Assembly (NCBI RefSeq): GCF_003994485.1 | Contig: NZ_RZNJ01000008.1 | Coordinates: 440 to 64,439, forward strand | From: Arsenicitalea aurantiaca | Lineage (GTDB): Bacteria > Pseudomonadota > Alphaproteobacteria > Rhizobiales > Devosiaceae | Length of the DNA stretch: 64,000 nucleotides | Direction: 5' to 3' | Shown: in pieces, positions 1 to 8,664 of the stretch | Numbering within the stretch: position 1 is the stretch's first letter | How the letters are laid out: every line of letters starts with the position of its first letter | Notes under the pieces: model-generated | What the model was told of the DNA's origin: nothing | The model's input: the letters and a program-made list of their open reading frames with translations, nothing else | Databases searched by the model: none | Position numbers and translations under genes: made by a program

Positions 1-395
1 TCCTCGCCGGAACGATCCTCGTCTGCATCGACCTGCCGCGCACCGCCTCGATCCTGCGCTCCAACCCTGAGCAAATCCGCGTTCTGCTGCCCTCGGGCGA
101 GCGCCAGGCCTGGCTCGTCGACGTCCATCAGGAAGCGCTGCGCCTGCGCGGGCTCGACCTGGCCCCCGGCACGGTCTTCACGGCGATCGTGCCCGAAATC
201 GGCGCGGTCGAGGCCGAAGTGACCCAGGTCGTGGGCGCAACGCTCGATGCGCGGCTCGATCTCGGCTTTGAAGCCCGCGAGCGCCTGATCGGCAAGCTTC
301 ACACCAAGGCGGGCGCTCCAGGCACGGGTGTCGTGGCGGCCGCGAGCCTCGGCGCCGGCCTCATCCGGCGCGTCATCGCAGGCACCATCAGGTGA
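1..395 (+). CDS. C-terminal part of a PilZ-domain-like protein (5' end outside window)
   Basis: The reading frame is already open at base 3 and ends at TGA 393-395, giving about 130 residues of a longer protein. The visible part is beta-rich and ends in a hydrophobic stretch rich in Ala and Gly. The ending (GFEARERLIGKLHT followed by a short tail) resembles the PilZ-type C-terminal region of cellulose-synthase-like glycosyltransferases, but the RxxxR and D/NxSxxG c-di-GMP motifs are not in the visible part. A role in c-di-GMP-controlled polysaccharide synthesis is therefore inference, weakly helped by the EAL gene nearby. It converges on the Cache-domain gene with a 1-bp gap. Confidence 0.45.
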   Translation, partial: LAGTILVCIDLPRTASILRSNPEQIRVLLPSGERQAWLVDVHQEALRLRGLDLAPGTVFTAIVPEIGAVEAEVTQVVGATLDARLDLGFEARERLIGKLHTKAGAPGTGVVAAASLGAGLIRRVIAGTIR

Positions 396-396
396 G

Positions 397-1479
397 CTAG
401 CGGGAGGCCCCCTCGCCGGGGCCCGATTGCAGGCGCACCACCGCTTCGCTCAGCGTGTTGACCTCGCGGAAGCGCGTGTGCTCGCGCACGTAGCCGACAG
501 GTTCGCCCTTGGCGAGCTTGAGGAGCATGTCGGCGAGCGTGCCGAGGGGGCGCAGCAGCGAGATGAGGACGAGCGCAAAGGCGAGGATGGCCATCAGATA
601 GGCGAGCACGGCGCCGAGCGCCATGGTCGACATGAACTGCCGCTGCGCCCCGAAGACGAAATCGGGATCGATCCGCGCGACGAGCCGCCAGCCGAAATCG
701 GGCAGCGTCTCGTAGCCGAACTGCGGCACGATGCGGCTGAAATAACTCTGCCCGTCCGGCCATGTCTCGCTGTAGGTGCCGTCGACCCCGAGGGTGGCGG
801 CGCGGAACACGGAGAGCTGTCCGGTCGCATCGCTGATCGAATCGGTCGCGAGGATGATGGTGCCGGCGCTGTTGACGATGAAGGCGTCGAGCTCGAGCTC
901 CGCCGCCGCCTCGGTTACCAGCGAGCGCACCCAGCGCCAGTCGACATGCGCCCCGAGCACGCCCGTCACCTGTCCGCCCGGCCCGAGGATCGGGGCCGAA
1001 AAATCGACGAAGCGCAGGGGCTCTCCACCATCGTTGCCGAGCAATTGCGCAAGCAGCACCGCCTCGTGCACATCGCCTGCGAACGGACCCTGGAGCCCCG
1101 CCTGAAACCAGGGGCGCTGTGCCACATTCTGCCCCACGAGCAGCCCGTCGCGCGCCGAGACCACCGTGCCATCGGCGCGCGCAACCCCGATCCAGGAGAC
1201 CTTGCCCTCGTCATCGGCAAGCGCGTCGAACCGGACCTGCAGGGCCTCGGGATCCTCATTGATCGCGATCTGGCCCGCCGTCAGTTCGACATCCCGCCAC
1301 TCCTCATAGAGCGCGCGCGAGAGGAAGGTGCCGAGCGCCTGCGCGCGCACCTCGACCGCCCGCACCGCAGTCGCCGTGCCATAGTCCTGAAGCCCGCGCT
1401 GGAAGAACACGCCCAGCACCAGCATCGCCGTTCCCAGCACCAGGGCCACGATCAGCACGATCAGCGATTTCAACGACAT
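397..1479 (-). CDS. Cache-domain membrane sensor with HAMP, no output domain
   Basis: This 360-residue protein has a transmembrane helix at about residues 5-27, a periplasmic region of about 250 residues that reads like a dCache sensor domain, a second helix near residues 283-308, and a HAMP-like segment (RPLGTLADMLLKLAKGEP) to the C-terminus. It stops there: no methyl-accepting, GGDEF, EAL or kinase domain follows. It would detect a small periplasmic ligand, but how it signals is unclear; it may act on a separate partner or be a shortened chemoreceptor-like protein. The ATG at 1479 has an AAGGAG ribosome site about 10 bases upstream. The EAL phosphodiesterase gene starts divergently nearby and is a possible partner. 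Confidence 0.75.
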   Translation of the reverse strand: MSLKSLIVLIVALVLGTAMLVLGVFFQRGLQDYGTATAVRAVEVRAQALGTFLSRALYEEWRDVELTAGQIAINEDPEALQVRFDALADDEGKVSWIGVARADGTVVSARDGLLVGQNVAQRPWFQAGLQGPFAGDVHEAVLLAQLLGNDGGEPLRFVDFSAPILGPGGQVTGVLGAHVDWRWVRSLVTEAAAELELDAFIVNSAGTIILATDSISDATGQLSVFRAATLGVDGTYSETWPDGQSYFSRIVPQFGYETLPDFGWRLVARIDPDFVFGAQRQFMSTMALGAVLAYLMAILAFALVLISLLRPLGTLADMLLKLAKGEPVGYVREHTRFREVNTLSEAVVRLQSGPGEGASR

Positions 1480-1774
1480 GGCACACCCGCTCCTTGCTCG
1501 CGCACGGCGCGCCGATGACGGGCCGTCCAGTCTCCTGCACTGGCGCGATAGTCTTAAAAACGTCTCGCTGGATCAAGGGCCGAGAAGGCGTCTTCGCCGC
1601 GCGCAAGAGCCTTTCGCCCCATCTTCGGCAGATCCACGACGCTCCGCCACGACGTCCGCATCTGCCGGTCAGACTGTCACAGCGTTGCACACAAGGGCCG
1701 AGACTGTGTACGGTTTAAAACAGAACGCAGTCGAAAACGGAAACAGAGCACGCGTCGAAACGGAAGGCCCATCG
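1480..1774. other. divergent intergenic region
   Basis: These 295 bases separate the divergent Cache-sensor and EAL genes and should hold both promoters. The stretch nearest the EAL gene is AT-richer (around 1710-1750). I could not define confident -35/-10 boxes, and I see no RNA gene. Confidence 0.4.
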
Positions 1775-3136
1775 ATGACACAGTCTCGCCTGCGGCCAGT
1801 TCTTGGTGCCAATACTCAATATTCTGCGCGAATGATCGTCGCCTATCGCTATGGCGCCCTGGCGATTGCCGGGGTCGGCGTTGCATGGGCTCTGGTCTTT
1901 GGCGCGATGGGCTGGTGGTGGGTGGTTGCACTCGACATCGGCATCATCGCCTCCGGGCTGGCAATTTATCTGCTCATCCGGAAGGGCCATTTCACGTTCG
2001 GCCTCCTCGCTGCCCAGGCTGCGTTGATGGTGATCGCCATCGTCATGGGGCTCCTGCTCGATGTCCCGACCGAGGACGCGCCGCGGGTCAGCCACCTCTA
2101 TTTGCTCGTCGTTGCCGCGCTCGGCTATCTCAACTACCAGCGCAACAGGTCCCGGATGCAGCTCGTGCTGATCGGGCTCTGTCTTTTCGCCTTCGTCGTC
2201 TTTGCGAGCGCCCCCCTCGCCTCGCCTTATGACGTGACGATGCCACCACTCGTGCGCAGCATCGGCACCTGGGCGAATGCCGCGCTCGCCACCGCCATGC
2301 TCGCGGCCTGTACGCACGCCATGCATGCCGATTTCGTGAGGCGCAACAGCTTCAGCCGCGATCTGGCGGCTGCGCTCTGGAATGACGAATTCCAGCTCGC
2401 CTACCAGCCCCAGGTTGACCTTAAAAAGGCAACGATCGGCGCGGAAGCGCTCCTGCGCTGGACGAGCGCGCATCGGGGAGCGGTCTCGCCCGCGGAGTTC
2501 ATTGCTGAGGCCGAAAAGCTCGGCCTCATGGTTGGGATCGGTGGCTGGGTGCTCGAGCAGGGCTGCAGCGTTCTTGCCCAATGGGCAAGCGTCCCGCATC
2601 TGCGCCACCTCACGCTTTCGGTCAATGTCAGCCCCAGCCAGCTGATGCATGACGAGTTCGAAACGCTTGTCGGGGACACGCTCGCCCGCACCAGGGCGGA
2701 TCCCCGGCGGCTGACGCTGGAGCTGACCGAGAGCATCCTCGTCACCGACATGGACCTCGTCGTCGCAAAGCTCGATCGCCTCCACGCCATGGGCATCACC
2801 TTCGCCCTCGACGATTTCGGCACAGGCTATTCCTCGCTCTCCTATCTGCGGCGCCTGCCGATCCAGCAGATCAAGATCGACCGCGGCTTCGTGCAGGACG
2901 CGGCCAGCACTGCGCGCAGCGCCGGGCTCGTGCGGAACGTCATCCGGATCGGCGCGGACCTCGAGCTCGACGTTCTGGCCGAAGGGGTGGAAACCGAAGA
3001 GCAGCACGCGTTGCTCGCGGCCGCCGGCTGCAGCCAGTTCCAGGGCTTTCTCTATGGCAGGCCGATGCCCCGGGCCACGTTCGAAGAGCGCGTCGCAGCA
3101 GAGGCACTGGCGGAAGACGCGGGCTCGGCGGCCTGA
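1775..3136 (+). CDS. Membrane-anchored EAL-domain cyclic-di-GMP phosphodiesterase
   Basis: The product is 453 residues. About residues 15-185 contain five or six hydrophobic helices forming an uncharacterised membrane sensor, and the rest is an EAL domain. The catalytic signatures are all visible: EALLRW, NVSPSQL, ELTES, DDFGTGYSS, the lysine in QQIKIDR, and EGVET. It should therefore hydrolyse c-di-GMP to pGpG at the inner membrane. There is no GGDEF domain. The frame stays open upstream, but the ATG at 1775 is preferred because GGAAGG lies about 7 bases before it and the protein then starts just ahead of the first helix. The neighbouring Cache/HAMP sensor and PilZ-like protein suggest a small c-di-GMP circuit. 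Confidence 0.88.
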   Translation: MTQSRLRPVLGANTQYSARMIVAYRYGALAIAGVGVAWALVFGAMGWWWVVALDIGIIASGLAIYLLIRKGHFTFGLLAAQAALMVIAIVMGLLLDVPTEDAPRVSHLYLLVVAALGYLNYQRNRSRMQLVLIGLCLFAFVVFASAPLASPYDVTMPPLVRSIGTWANAALATAMLAACTHAMHADFVRRNSFSRDLAAALWNDEFQLAYQPQVDLKKATIGAEALLRWTSAHRGAVSPAEFIAEAEKLGLMVGIGGWVLEQGCSVLAQWASVPHLRHLTLSVNVSPSQLMHDEFETLVGDTLARTRADPRRLTLELTESILVTDMDLVVAKLDRLHAMGITFALDDFGTGYSSLSYLRRLPIQQIKIDRGFVQDAASTARSAGLVRNVIRIGADLELDVLAEGVETEEQHALLAAAGCSQFQGFLYGRPMPRATFEERVAAEALAEDAGSAA

Positions 3137-3149
3137 CCGCCTGCCATCG

Positions 3150-3974
3150 CTAGCCGGCCTTGACGATATGGAAGCCTTCGACTTCCGCGACGACCGGAAG
3201 CCCCTTCCAGCGCTCGATATCGTGCAGGATCACGAGGCGCTCCATCTCTCCGGCAAGCTCCTTGTTGATCTTGTCGATGGTCTTGAGCTGCTCCCAGACA
3301 TTGCCGGTGGCGTTGTTGAGCGGAACGTAGACGCCATCATTGCCACGCCCGGTCAGCTGCAGGCGCGAATAGACGCAGTCCCCGGAGATGACGAGCCTGC
3401 CGCGCGCGGTTTCGATGGTGACGAATTGCTGGCCCACCGTGTGGCCGCTCCCCAGCCGCACATGCAGACCGGGCAAGACGTTGTCGCAATCCCCGTCGAT
3501 CAGCATCACCCGGTGCTCGATCGAGGCATCGAGCGCGGAGCGCAGATTGTCCGGATCGATGATGGCGGTCAGATAACCGAATTGTTTGGGGAGCGCGATC
3601 GCTTCGTACCAGCTCAGCAATTCGCTCTTTTGCACATGGATGCGGGCCTCTGGGAACTCCCCGACCGAGCCCATGTGGTCGAAATGGCAATGGGTGAGCA
3701 CGATGTCGGTGACGGCCTCGGGGGCAACCCCGAGCTCGGCGAGGAGCCGCAGCGGGGACACCCAGTCCGGGATGCCGAACTTGTTGGAAAAGCCGTGCTC
3801 GTGCTGCATGAAGCCGGTGTCGATCAGGACGTTGCGATCGCCCTGGCGCGCGAGGATGAAGGAGAAGGGCAGGTCGACGCGGCCGTCCTCGTACATGCCC
3901 GAGATCAGATCGACCCAGGGCTGGTCCTTGGACCGCGCATACTCCATCACAAAGACGTCCCAGATATCGGCCAT
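3150..3974 (-). CDS. Metallo-beta-lactamase-fold hydrolase, N-acyl-homoserine-lactonase-like
   Basis: This 274-residue enzyme carries a complete dinuclear zinc set: H95, H97, D99 and H100 in the THCHFDH motif, H178 in GSGHTVG, D199 in ISGDC and H251 near the end. Length and layout match the AiiA/AttM-like lactonase branch. It lies 10 bp after the permease and ends the CUT2 sugar importer operon, so hydrolysis of a sugar-derived or other lactone taken up by this transporter is at least as likely as quorum quenching. The GAGGAAA ribosome site precedes ATG 3974. The real substrate cannot be read from the sequence. Confidence 0.8.
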   Translation of the reverse strand: MADIWDVFVMEYARSKDQPWVDLISGMYEDGRVDLPFSFILARQGDRNVLIDTGFMQHEHGFSNKFGIPDWVSPLRLLAELGVAPEAVTDIVLTHCHFDHMGSVGEFPEARIHVQKSELLSWYEAIALPKQFGYLTAIIDPDNLRSALDASIEHRVMLIDGDCDNVLPGLHVRLGSGHTVGQQFVTIETARGRLVISGDCVYSRLQLTGRGNDGVYVPLNNATGNVWEQLKTIDKINKELAGEMERLVILHDIERWKGLPVVAEVEGFHIVKAG

Positions 3975-3984
3975 GGTTTCCTCC

Positions 3985-4980
3985 TCAGCTTTCTGCCAGC
4001 GACCGGCCGAGGCTCGAGAGCCCCACGGCGACGATCAGGATGGCGCCCTGAAACACATATTGCGAGAAGGTCGGGGCGCCGAAGATGTTGAGGCCGTTGA
4101 ACCCGAAGGCGATGATCAGCGCGCCGACGAACGTGCCGAGCACGTGGAACTCGCCGTCGCGGAGCGTGGCGGACCCCAGGAACACCGCGGCGAATGCGGT
4201 GAGGAGGTAAGAGTCCGCGGCGCTCGCCGTGCCGCTGCCGAGCCGGGAGGCGAGGAGGATGCCGGTCAGGGCCGCGCACATGCCCGAAACGACGAAGCCG
4301 AGGATCTTGATGCGGTCGACATCGATGCCGGCAAGCCGCGCCGCGACGGCATTGCCGCCCACCGCCTGGATTTCCTGGCCGAGCCCCGTGCGCTCGACGA
4401 GGACCCAGAGCGCACCGAGCACCAGAACCATCACCACGATATTGTTGGGAATGCCGAAGAGCCACCGCCCCAGCGACAGCTGGAGGAAGGCCTCGGGCAC
4501 GCCGGCGACGATCGGCACGCCGGAGGAATAGGCGAAGGCGAGCCCGGTCAGGATCGTGCCGACACCGAGCGTCGCGATCACCGAATTGACCTTGATCTTG
4601 GTGACGATGACGCCGTTGACGAGGCCGATCAGCGCCCCAAGTCCGATGACGATCACGACGGCGAGCGGGATCGGCAGCTGGTCCTGCACGATCAGCCCCG
4701 TCACGAGGATGCCGTGAAGGCTCGCGGCAAACCCGATCGAGAGATCGAGCTCACCCACGATGACCGCAAGCGTCAACCCGCCCGCGATGATCATCGCGAG
4801 CGAAGCCTGGTTGAGCACATTGGTGAAATTGCCGAGGGTCGGGAAGGCCCGAGGCGAGAGGATGGAGAAGGCGAGGAGCATCGCCAGCAGGCCGAGGATC
4901 GTCGCATAGCGCGCGAAAATCCCGAGTCCGGTCTTCATGCCCGGGGTCAGCCTGCGGCCCGACAGGGAACTCTCGCTCAT
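3985..4980 (-). CDS. CUT2 (ribose-type) sugar ABC transporter permease
   Basis: The 331-residue protein has eight to ten hydrophobic helices and the EAA-like region typical of RbsC/BPD_transp_2 permeases, including the GGLTLAVIVGELDLSIG segment that is highly characteristic of sugar permeases of this family. It forms the membrane channel for the adjacent ATPase and binding protein. Its start overlaps the ATPase stop by four bases (ATGA), which indicates translational coupling. The lactonase-like gene follows after 10 bp. Confidence 0.9.
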   Translation of the reverse strand: MSESSLSGRRLTPGMKTGLGIFARYATILGLLAMLLAFSILSPRAFPTLGNFTNVLNQASLAMIIAGGLTLAVIVGELDLSIGFAASLHGILVTGLIVQDQLPIPLAVVIVIGLGALIGLVNGVIVTKIKVNSVIATLGVGTILTGLAFAYSSGVPIVAGVPEAFLQLSLGRWLFGIPNNIVVMVLVLGALWVLVERTGLGQEIQAVGGNAVAARLAGIDVDRIKILGFVVSGMCAALTGILLASRLGSGTASAADSYLLTAFAAVFLGSATLRDGEFHVLGTFVGALIIAFGFNGLNIFGAPTFSQYVFQGAILIVAVGLSSLGRSLAES

Positions 4981-6539
4981 GCCGGCACTCCTTGTCTTTG
5001 CACTTCATAGCTCGCCTGGACGATGGCGTTGCGCGACAGCGCCTCGCCGGACAGCTCCTCGACGATGCGGCCCTCGGCCATCACCAGCACCCGGTCACAG
5101 AGGTCCGGAAGTTCGTCGGGTTCGGACGAGATCACCAGCACCGCCATGCCCGAGCCGGCGAGCTCGCGGATGAGCTTGTGGATTTCCCCGCGGGCGCCGA
5201 TGTCGACGCCGCGGGTCGGTTCGTCGAGGATCAGCACTTGCGGTTCGCGCCGCAGCCAGCGCCCGATGACCACCTTCTGCTGGTTGCCGCCGCTGAGCCG
5301 GCCGACCGGCTGGTCCACGCCCTGCGTCTTGATCGCGAGGGCCTTGATGGTTTCGGCGCCCATATGGACCTGCCGGCTGCGGCTGAGGAGAGGCAGCGCC
5401 CGCCCGATGACGAGGCGATCGAGATTGGCGAGCCCGAGATTAAAGAGGACGCTCTTGGAGAGCACCAGCCCTTCGGCGCGGCGCTCCTCGGGCACGAGGC
5501 CGAGGCCGGCCTTGACCGCCGCGGCCGGCGAGCGGGGCGCAAAGGGCTTGCCGGCAAGGGTCATGCTGCCGGCATCGGGCCGATCGGCGCCATAGATCAG
5601 GCGGGCAAGCTCGGTGCGTCCGGCCCCCACAAGACCGCCAATGCCGAGCACCTCGCCGCGATGGAGCGCCAAGCTCACGCCCTTGACCCGCGGCATCCTC
5701 GTCAGATCGGCGAGTTCGAGCACGGTTTCGGACCCGGTTTCGGACCGTGTCGGCCGAACGGCAGGGGCGAGACCCTTGCCGACGATCGCCTCGACCAGCG
5801 TCTGGCGCGTGAGGCCCGCACGGCTGAAGAGGTCGACCGAACGGCCGTCGCGGAACACCGACACCCGGTCGCAGAGATCGAGGATCTCGTCGAGCCGGTG
5901 CGACACGTAGAGCACCGTGACGCCCGAGCGCGACATGTCGCGAATGATGGCAAAGAGCTTCTCGCTCTCACTGGCGGACAGGGATGCGGTGGGCTCATCC
6001 ATGACGATCAGCCGCGACTTGCGCACCAGCGCGCGGCAGATGTTGATCAGCCAGTTCTCGGCCGTGGAGAGACCTTTGACGCTGGCGTTGAGCGGCGCGG
6101 TGATGCCGACGCGGGCGGCGATGGGCGCGACATCGCGCGCGATGGCGGCCCAGTCGGTGAGCCCGAAGCGCGAGGGCTTCGGCACGCCCAGCATGATGTT
6201 CTGCAACACCGTCATGCCGGGCACGAAGGCCAGTTCCTGGTGGATGAAGCTCATGCCGTGCGCCGCGGCGGCTTGTGCGTTGGCAATCTGAGTGGGTTTG
6301 CCGTCGATCTCGATGCTGCCGGCATCGGGGCGGACGAGCCCGGCGAGGATGCGGATGAGGGTCGACTTGCCCGCGCCATTGGCACCGACCAGCCCGTGCA
6401 CCTCGCCCGGGCGCAGATCGATCGAGACATCCTTGAGCGCCTGGGCGCCGCCGAACGCCTTTGCGATATGGCTCGCCACGATGAACGGGGACGCTTCGGG
6501 CGCCCCCGTCACTGGCGATGTGCGCGTCGTCGTGGTCAC
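4977..6539 (-). CDS. CUT2 sugar ABC transporter ATP-binding protein (RbsA/MglA type, duplicated)
   Basis: This 520-residue protein holds two fused nucleotide-binding domains, as expected for RbsA/MglA. The first has a full Walker A (GANGAGKST) and Walker B with DEPTASLS; the second has the usual degenerate P-loop (GLVGAGRTE), the signature LSGGNQQK and DEPTRGVD. It energises sugar import through the neighbouring permease. The start is GTG at 6539, supported by an AGGGGG ribosome site upstream; no better in-frame ATG lies near. It sits 14 bp after the binding-protein gene. Confidence 0.92.
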   Translation of the reverse strand: MTTTTRTSPVTGAPEASPFIVASHIAKAFGGAQALKDVSIDLRPGEVHGLVGANGAGKSTLIRILAGLVRPDAGSIEIDGKPTQIANAQAAAAHGMSFIHQELAFVPGMTVLQNIMLGVPKPSRFGLTDWAAIARDVAPIAARVGITAPLNASVKGLSTAENWLINICRALVRKSRLIVMDEPTASLSASESEKLFAIIRDMSRSGVTVLYVSHRLDEILDLCDRVSVFRDGRSVDLFSRAGLTRQTLVEAIVGKGLAPAVRPTRSETGSETVLELADLTRMPRVKGVSLALHRGEVLGIGGLVGAGRTELARLIYGADRPDAGSMTLAGKPFAPRSPAAAVKAGLGLVPEERRAEGLVLSKSVLFNLGLANLDRLVIGRALPLLSRSRQVHMGAETIKALAIKTQGVDQPVGRLSGGNQQKVVIGRWLRREPQVLILDEPTRGVDIGARGEIHKLIRELAGSGMAVLVISSEPDELPDLCDRVLVMAEGRIVEELSGEALSRNAIVQASYEVQRQGVPA

Positions 6540-6553
6540 GAAGCCCCCTGGAC

Positions 6554-7495
6554 CTACTGGATGGCTTCGGGATGCTCGGCGATGAAGGCCTCGACCGTAT
6601 CCTGGGTGACCAGCACGGCGGGGACTTCGGCGGCGGTGGGCGTCCAGTCGTCACCGGCGGCGATGATCTCCTCGAGCATCTTCACCATCTGGTAGCCTTC
6701 GGTGTAGCTGTCCTGCCAGGCGGTCGCGGTCATGTGGCCGTTGCGGATGTTCTCGAGTGCCTGGGCATTGCCGTTGACGCCATAGACGGCGACGTCGGTG
6801 CGGCCCTGGGCGCGCAGCGAGCCGATGGCGCCGATCGCCGGATCGTCCCAGCAGCCCCAGATCGCAAGGTTCTCGCTGCCTTCGGGACGCGAGGCGAGCC
6901 AGGCATTGGCGTATTGCGCGCCGTCCTCGAAATAGCCCGGAATGCGGACTTCGTTCTTGGTGACGGTGATGTCGGGATATTGGGCGAGGATCTCGTCCAT
7001 CTGCGTTTCGCGGTTGCGGCAGACTTCGCCCGTGCGATAGGTCAGCGCGAGAACCGAGCCCGTGCCGCCCATCCGCTCGACCATGGTCTCGATGACGGGC
7101 ACGGCCATCGGCCCGCCCGAACCATTGGTGGCGGCGACGGTCGAACCCAGCCCGCCGCCCCATGTGACGACCGGAATTCCGGCCGAGCCGGCCGCGTCCA
7201 GCCCTGCTCCGATCGAGGAGAAGGGGAAGACCATGTCGATGATGGCGGTAGCGCCCAGCTGGGCGAAGTTCTGGATAGCCGCATTGGCCTGGTCGGCATT
7301 GCCCGCTGCATCGACGACGTTGACCTGCCAGCCGAGTTCCTCGGCAGCCTTGGCCGCGCCCTGGATGTAGCGGACGTTGTTGGCCTCGGTCGCGCTGATC
7401 GAGACGATGCCCAAGAGGGGCTGATCCTGTGCCGGAGCCGCCGCGCTCGAAGCGGCCAGGGCGAGTGCAACCATTCCCAGCGTCAGTGTTCTCAT
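6554..7495 (-). CDS. Periplasmic sugar-binding protein of a CUT2 ABC transporter
   Basis: This 313-residue protein starts with a clear signal peptide ending at an Ala-rich cleavage region (SSAAAPAQ) and continues as a Peripla_BP_4 (ribose/xylose-binding type) fold, with the repeated INNAGNADQANAAIQNF-like and WDDPAIGAIG-type features of the family. It delivers the substrate to the adjacent permease and ATPase. I chose ATG 7495 over a longer open frame because the signal peptide starts there and AGGGAG lies about 8 bases before it. As the first gene of the operon it is probably controlled by the divergent LacI-type protein. Confidence 0.9.
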   Translation of the reverse strand: MRTLTLGMVALALAASSAAAPAQDQPLLGIVSISATEANNVRYIQGAAKAAEELGWQVNVVDAAGNADQANAAIQNFAQLGATAIIDMVFPFSSIGAGLDAAGSAGIPVVTWGGGLGSTVAATNGSGGPMAVPVIETMVERMGGTGSVLALTYRTGEVCRNRETQMDEILAQYPDITVTKNEVRIPGYFEDGAQYANAWLASRPEGSENLAIWGCWDDPAIGAIGSLRAQGRTDVAVYGVNGNAQALENIRNGHMTATAWQDSYTEGYQMVKMLEEIIAAGDDWTPTAAEVPAVLVTQDTVEAFIAEHPEAIQ

Positions 7496-7543
7496 TTCCA
7501 ACTCCCTTTGCTGGTCGGGCCCTGCCTCTTGGCTGGGGCATCT

Positions 7544-7560
7544 GGCCAAACCGTTTCGCC
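7544..7560. promoter_or_regulatory. candidate LacI-family operator 1
   Basis: GGCCAAACCGTTTCGCC is an inverted repeat with 7 of 8 arm positions matching around a central C. It lies between the divergent binding-protein and lacI-type genes, 49 bp upstream of the transporter start. Size and the AAAC/GTTT core suit LacI-family sites. Assignment is inference. Confidence 0.45.
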
Positions 7561-7631
7561 AGCGTTCTCCAACTTCGCTCGTCTTGCAACAGAAATCGTA
7601 CTGGACAGCGGGCAATTTCTTGTCTCAGACT

Positions 7632-7649
7632 TAGCGAAACGATTAGCTA
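7632..7649. promoter_or_regulatory. candidate LacI-family operator 2
   Basis: TAGCGAAACGATTAGCTA is an imperfect palindrome around a central CG (6 of 8 arm positions). It shares the GCGAAACG core with the complement of site 1 and lies 11 bp upstream of the regulator's GTG start, a position suited to autorepression. Confidence 0.35.
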
Positions 7650-7659
7650 TGGTGGGTCA

Positions 7660-8664
7660 GTGGCCACGATCAGGGATGTCGCGAAGGCGGCGCGCGTATC
7701 GACGGCAACCGTGTCGGCGGTGGTCAACGACACCGCGTTCGTCAGCCCCGAGCTGCGTGCCCGCGTGCAGGCGGCGATACGCGAACTGCGCTACTCCCCC
7801 TCGCTCGTCGCCCGCAATCTGCGCCGCGGGCGCAGCCAGCTCATTGCGCTGGCGGTCGCCGACCTCGCCAATCCCTTCTATGCGCGCCTCGTGGCCTCGG
7901 CCGAGGCTGCGGTGGCGGGCTGGGGGTATTCACTCGTCCTCTTCAACAGCGACGAGAAGCCCGAACTGGAGCGTCGCATCCTCTCGCGGATCCGGACGCT
8001 CGGTTGCGACGGGGCCGTCGTCGTGCCGGTGGGGGCGGCCAACCAGTACCGGCAGCGCGAATTCGCGGATCTGCCGACCGTGCTGCTGGGGCGCGCGCTC
8101 GAGGGCGACCCCGCCGATACGGTGACGGTGGACAATCTTTCCGCCGGCCGGCAGGCGGGCAATTTCCTCCTTGATCTCGGGCACACCCGCATCGGCTCCA
8201 TCACCGGCCCCATGCAGGTTTCGACCGGCAAGGGGCGGCTCGAGGGCCTGCTTGAGGCGATGGCGGCGCGCGGCCTCGCCCCGCAGCCGGGGCATGTGCG
8301 TTCGGGCGAGTTTCGCGAGGACGCCGCCTATTCGGTAGCCCGCGACATGATGGGTCAGCCCGATCGGCCGACCGCCCTCTACATCGCCAACGGCATGATG
8401 GCGATCGGGGCAATGCGCGCCCTCTCCGACATGGGCCTGCGCTGTCCCGAGGACGTCTCGATCGCCTCCACCGACACCATTTCGGGCGCCGGCGGGATGA
8501 GGCCGCGCCTGACGCGCACCGAGCACCCGGTCGCCGACATGACCGATACCGCCCTGCGCATGCTGGTGGAGAGGATCGACAACAAGGTCAGCGACGCCCC
8601 CCGCCATCTCGTCTTCCAGCCCGCCCTCGTCGTCGGCGAAAGCTGCGCCCCCATCAGCCGGTGA
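7660..8664 (+). CDS. LacI-family transcriptional regulator of the CUT2 sugar operon
   Basis: The 334-residue protein begins with a LacI helix-turn-helix (ATIRDVAKAARVSTATVSAV) and hinge helix, followed by a periplasmic-binding-type effector domain with the family's DNLSAGRQAG and FLLDLGHTRIG features. The start is GTG 7660, because the HTH begins right after it and the frame upstream encodes nothing conserved. It is divergent from the sugar importer operon and most likely represses it until the transported sugar binds. Its 3' end overlaps the 3' end of the converging TTT permease gene by 11 bp. Confidence 0.9.
   Translation: MATIRDVAKAARVSTATVSAVVNDTAFVSPELRARVQAAIRELRYSPSLVARNLRRGRSQLIALAVADLANPFYARLVASAEAAVAGWGYSLVLFNSDEKPELERRILSRIRTLGCDGAVVVPVGAANQYRQREFADLPTVLLGRALEGDPADTVTVDNLSAGRQAGNFLLDLGHTRIGSITGPMQVSTGKGRLEGLLEAMAARGLAPQPGHVRSGEFREDAAYSVARDMMGQPDRPTALYIANGMMAIGAMRALSDMGLRCPEDVSIASTDTISGAGGMRPRLTRTEHPVADMTDTALRMLVERIDNKVSDAPRHLVFQPALVVGESCAPISR

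Noticed and set aside
328-1518. Long plus-strand open frame (396 codons) opposite the Cache-sensor gene
   Set aside because: It is antisense to a gene with clear membrane and HAMP features; its own translation is rich in Arg, His, Glu and Asp with no domain, typical of shadows in GC-rich DNA.
3586-6695. Plus-strand open frames opposite the sugar permease and ATPase genes (up to 567 codons)
   Set aside because: They are fully antisense to genes with complete ABC motifs and show the same His/Arg/Asp-rich composition without motifs.
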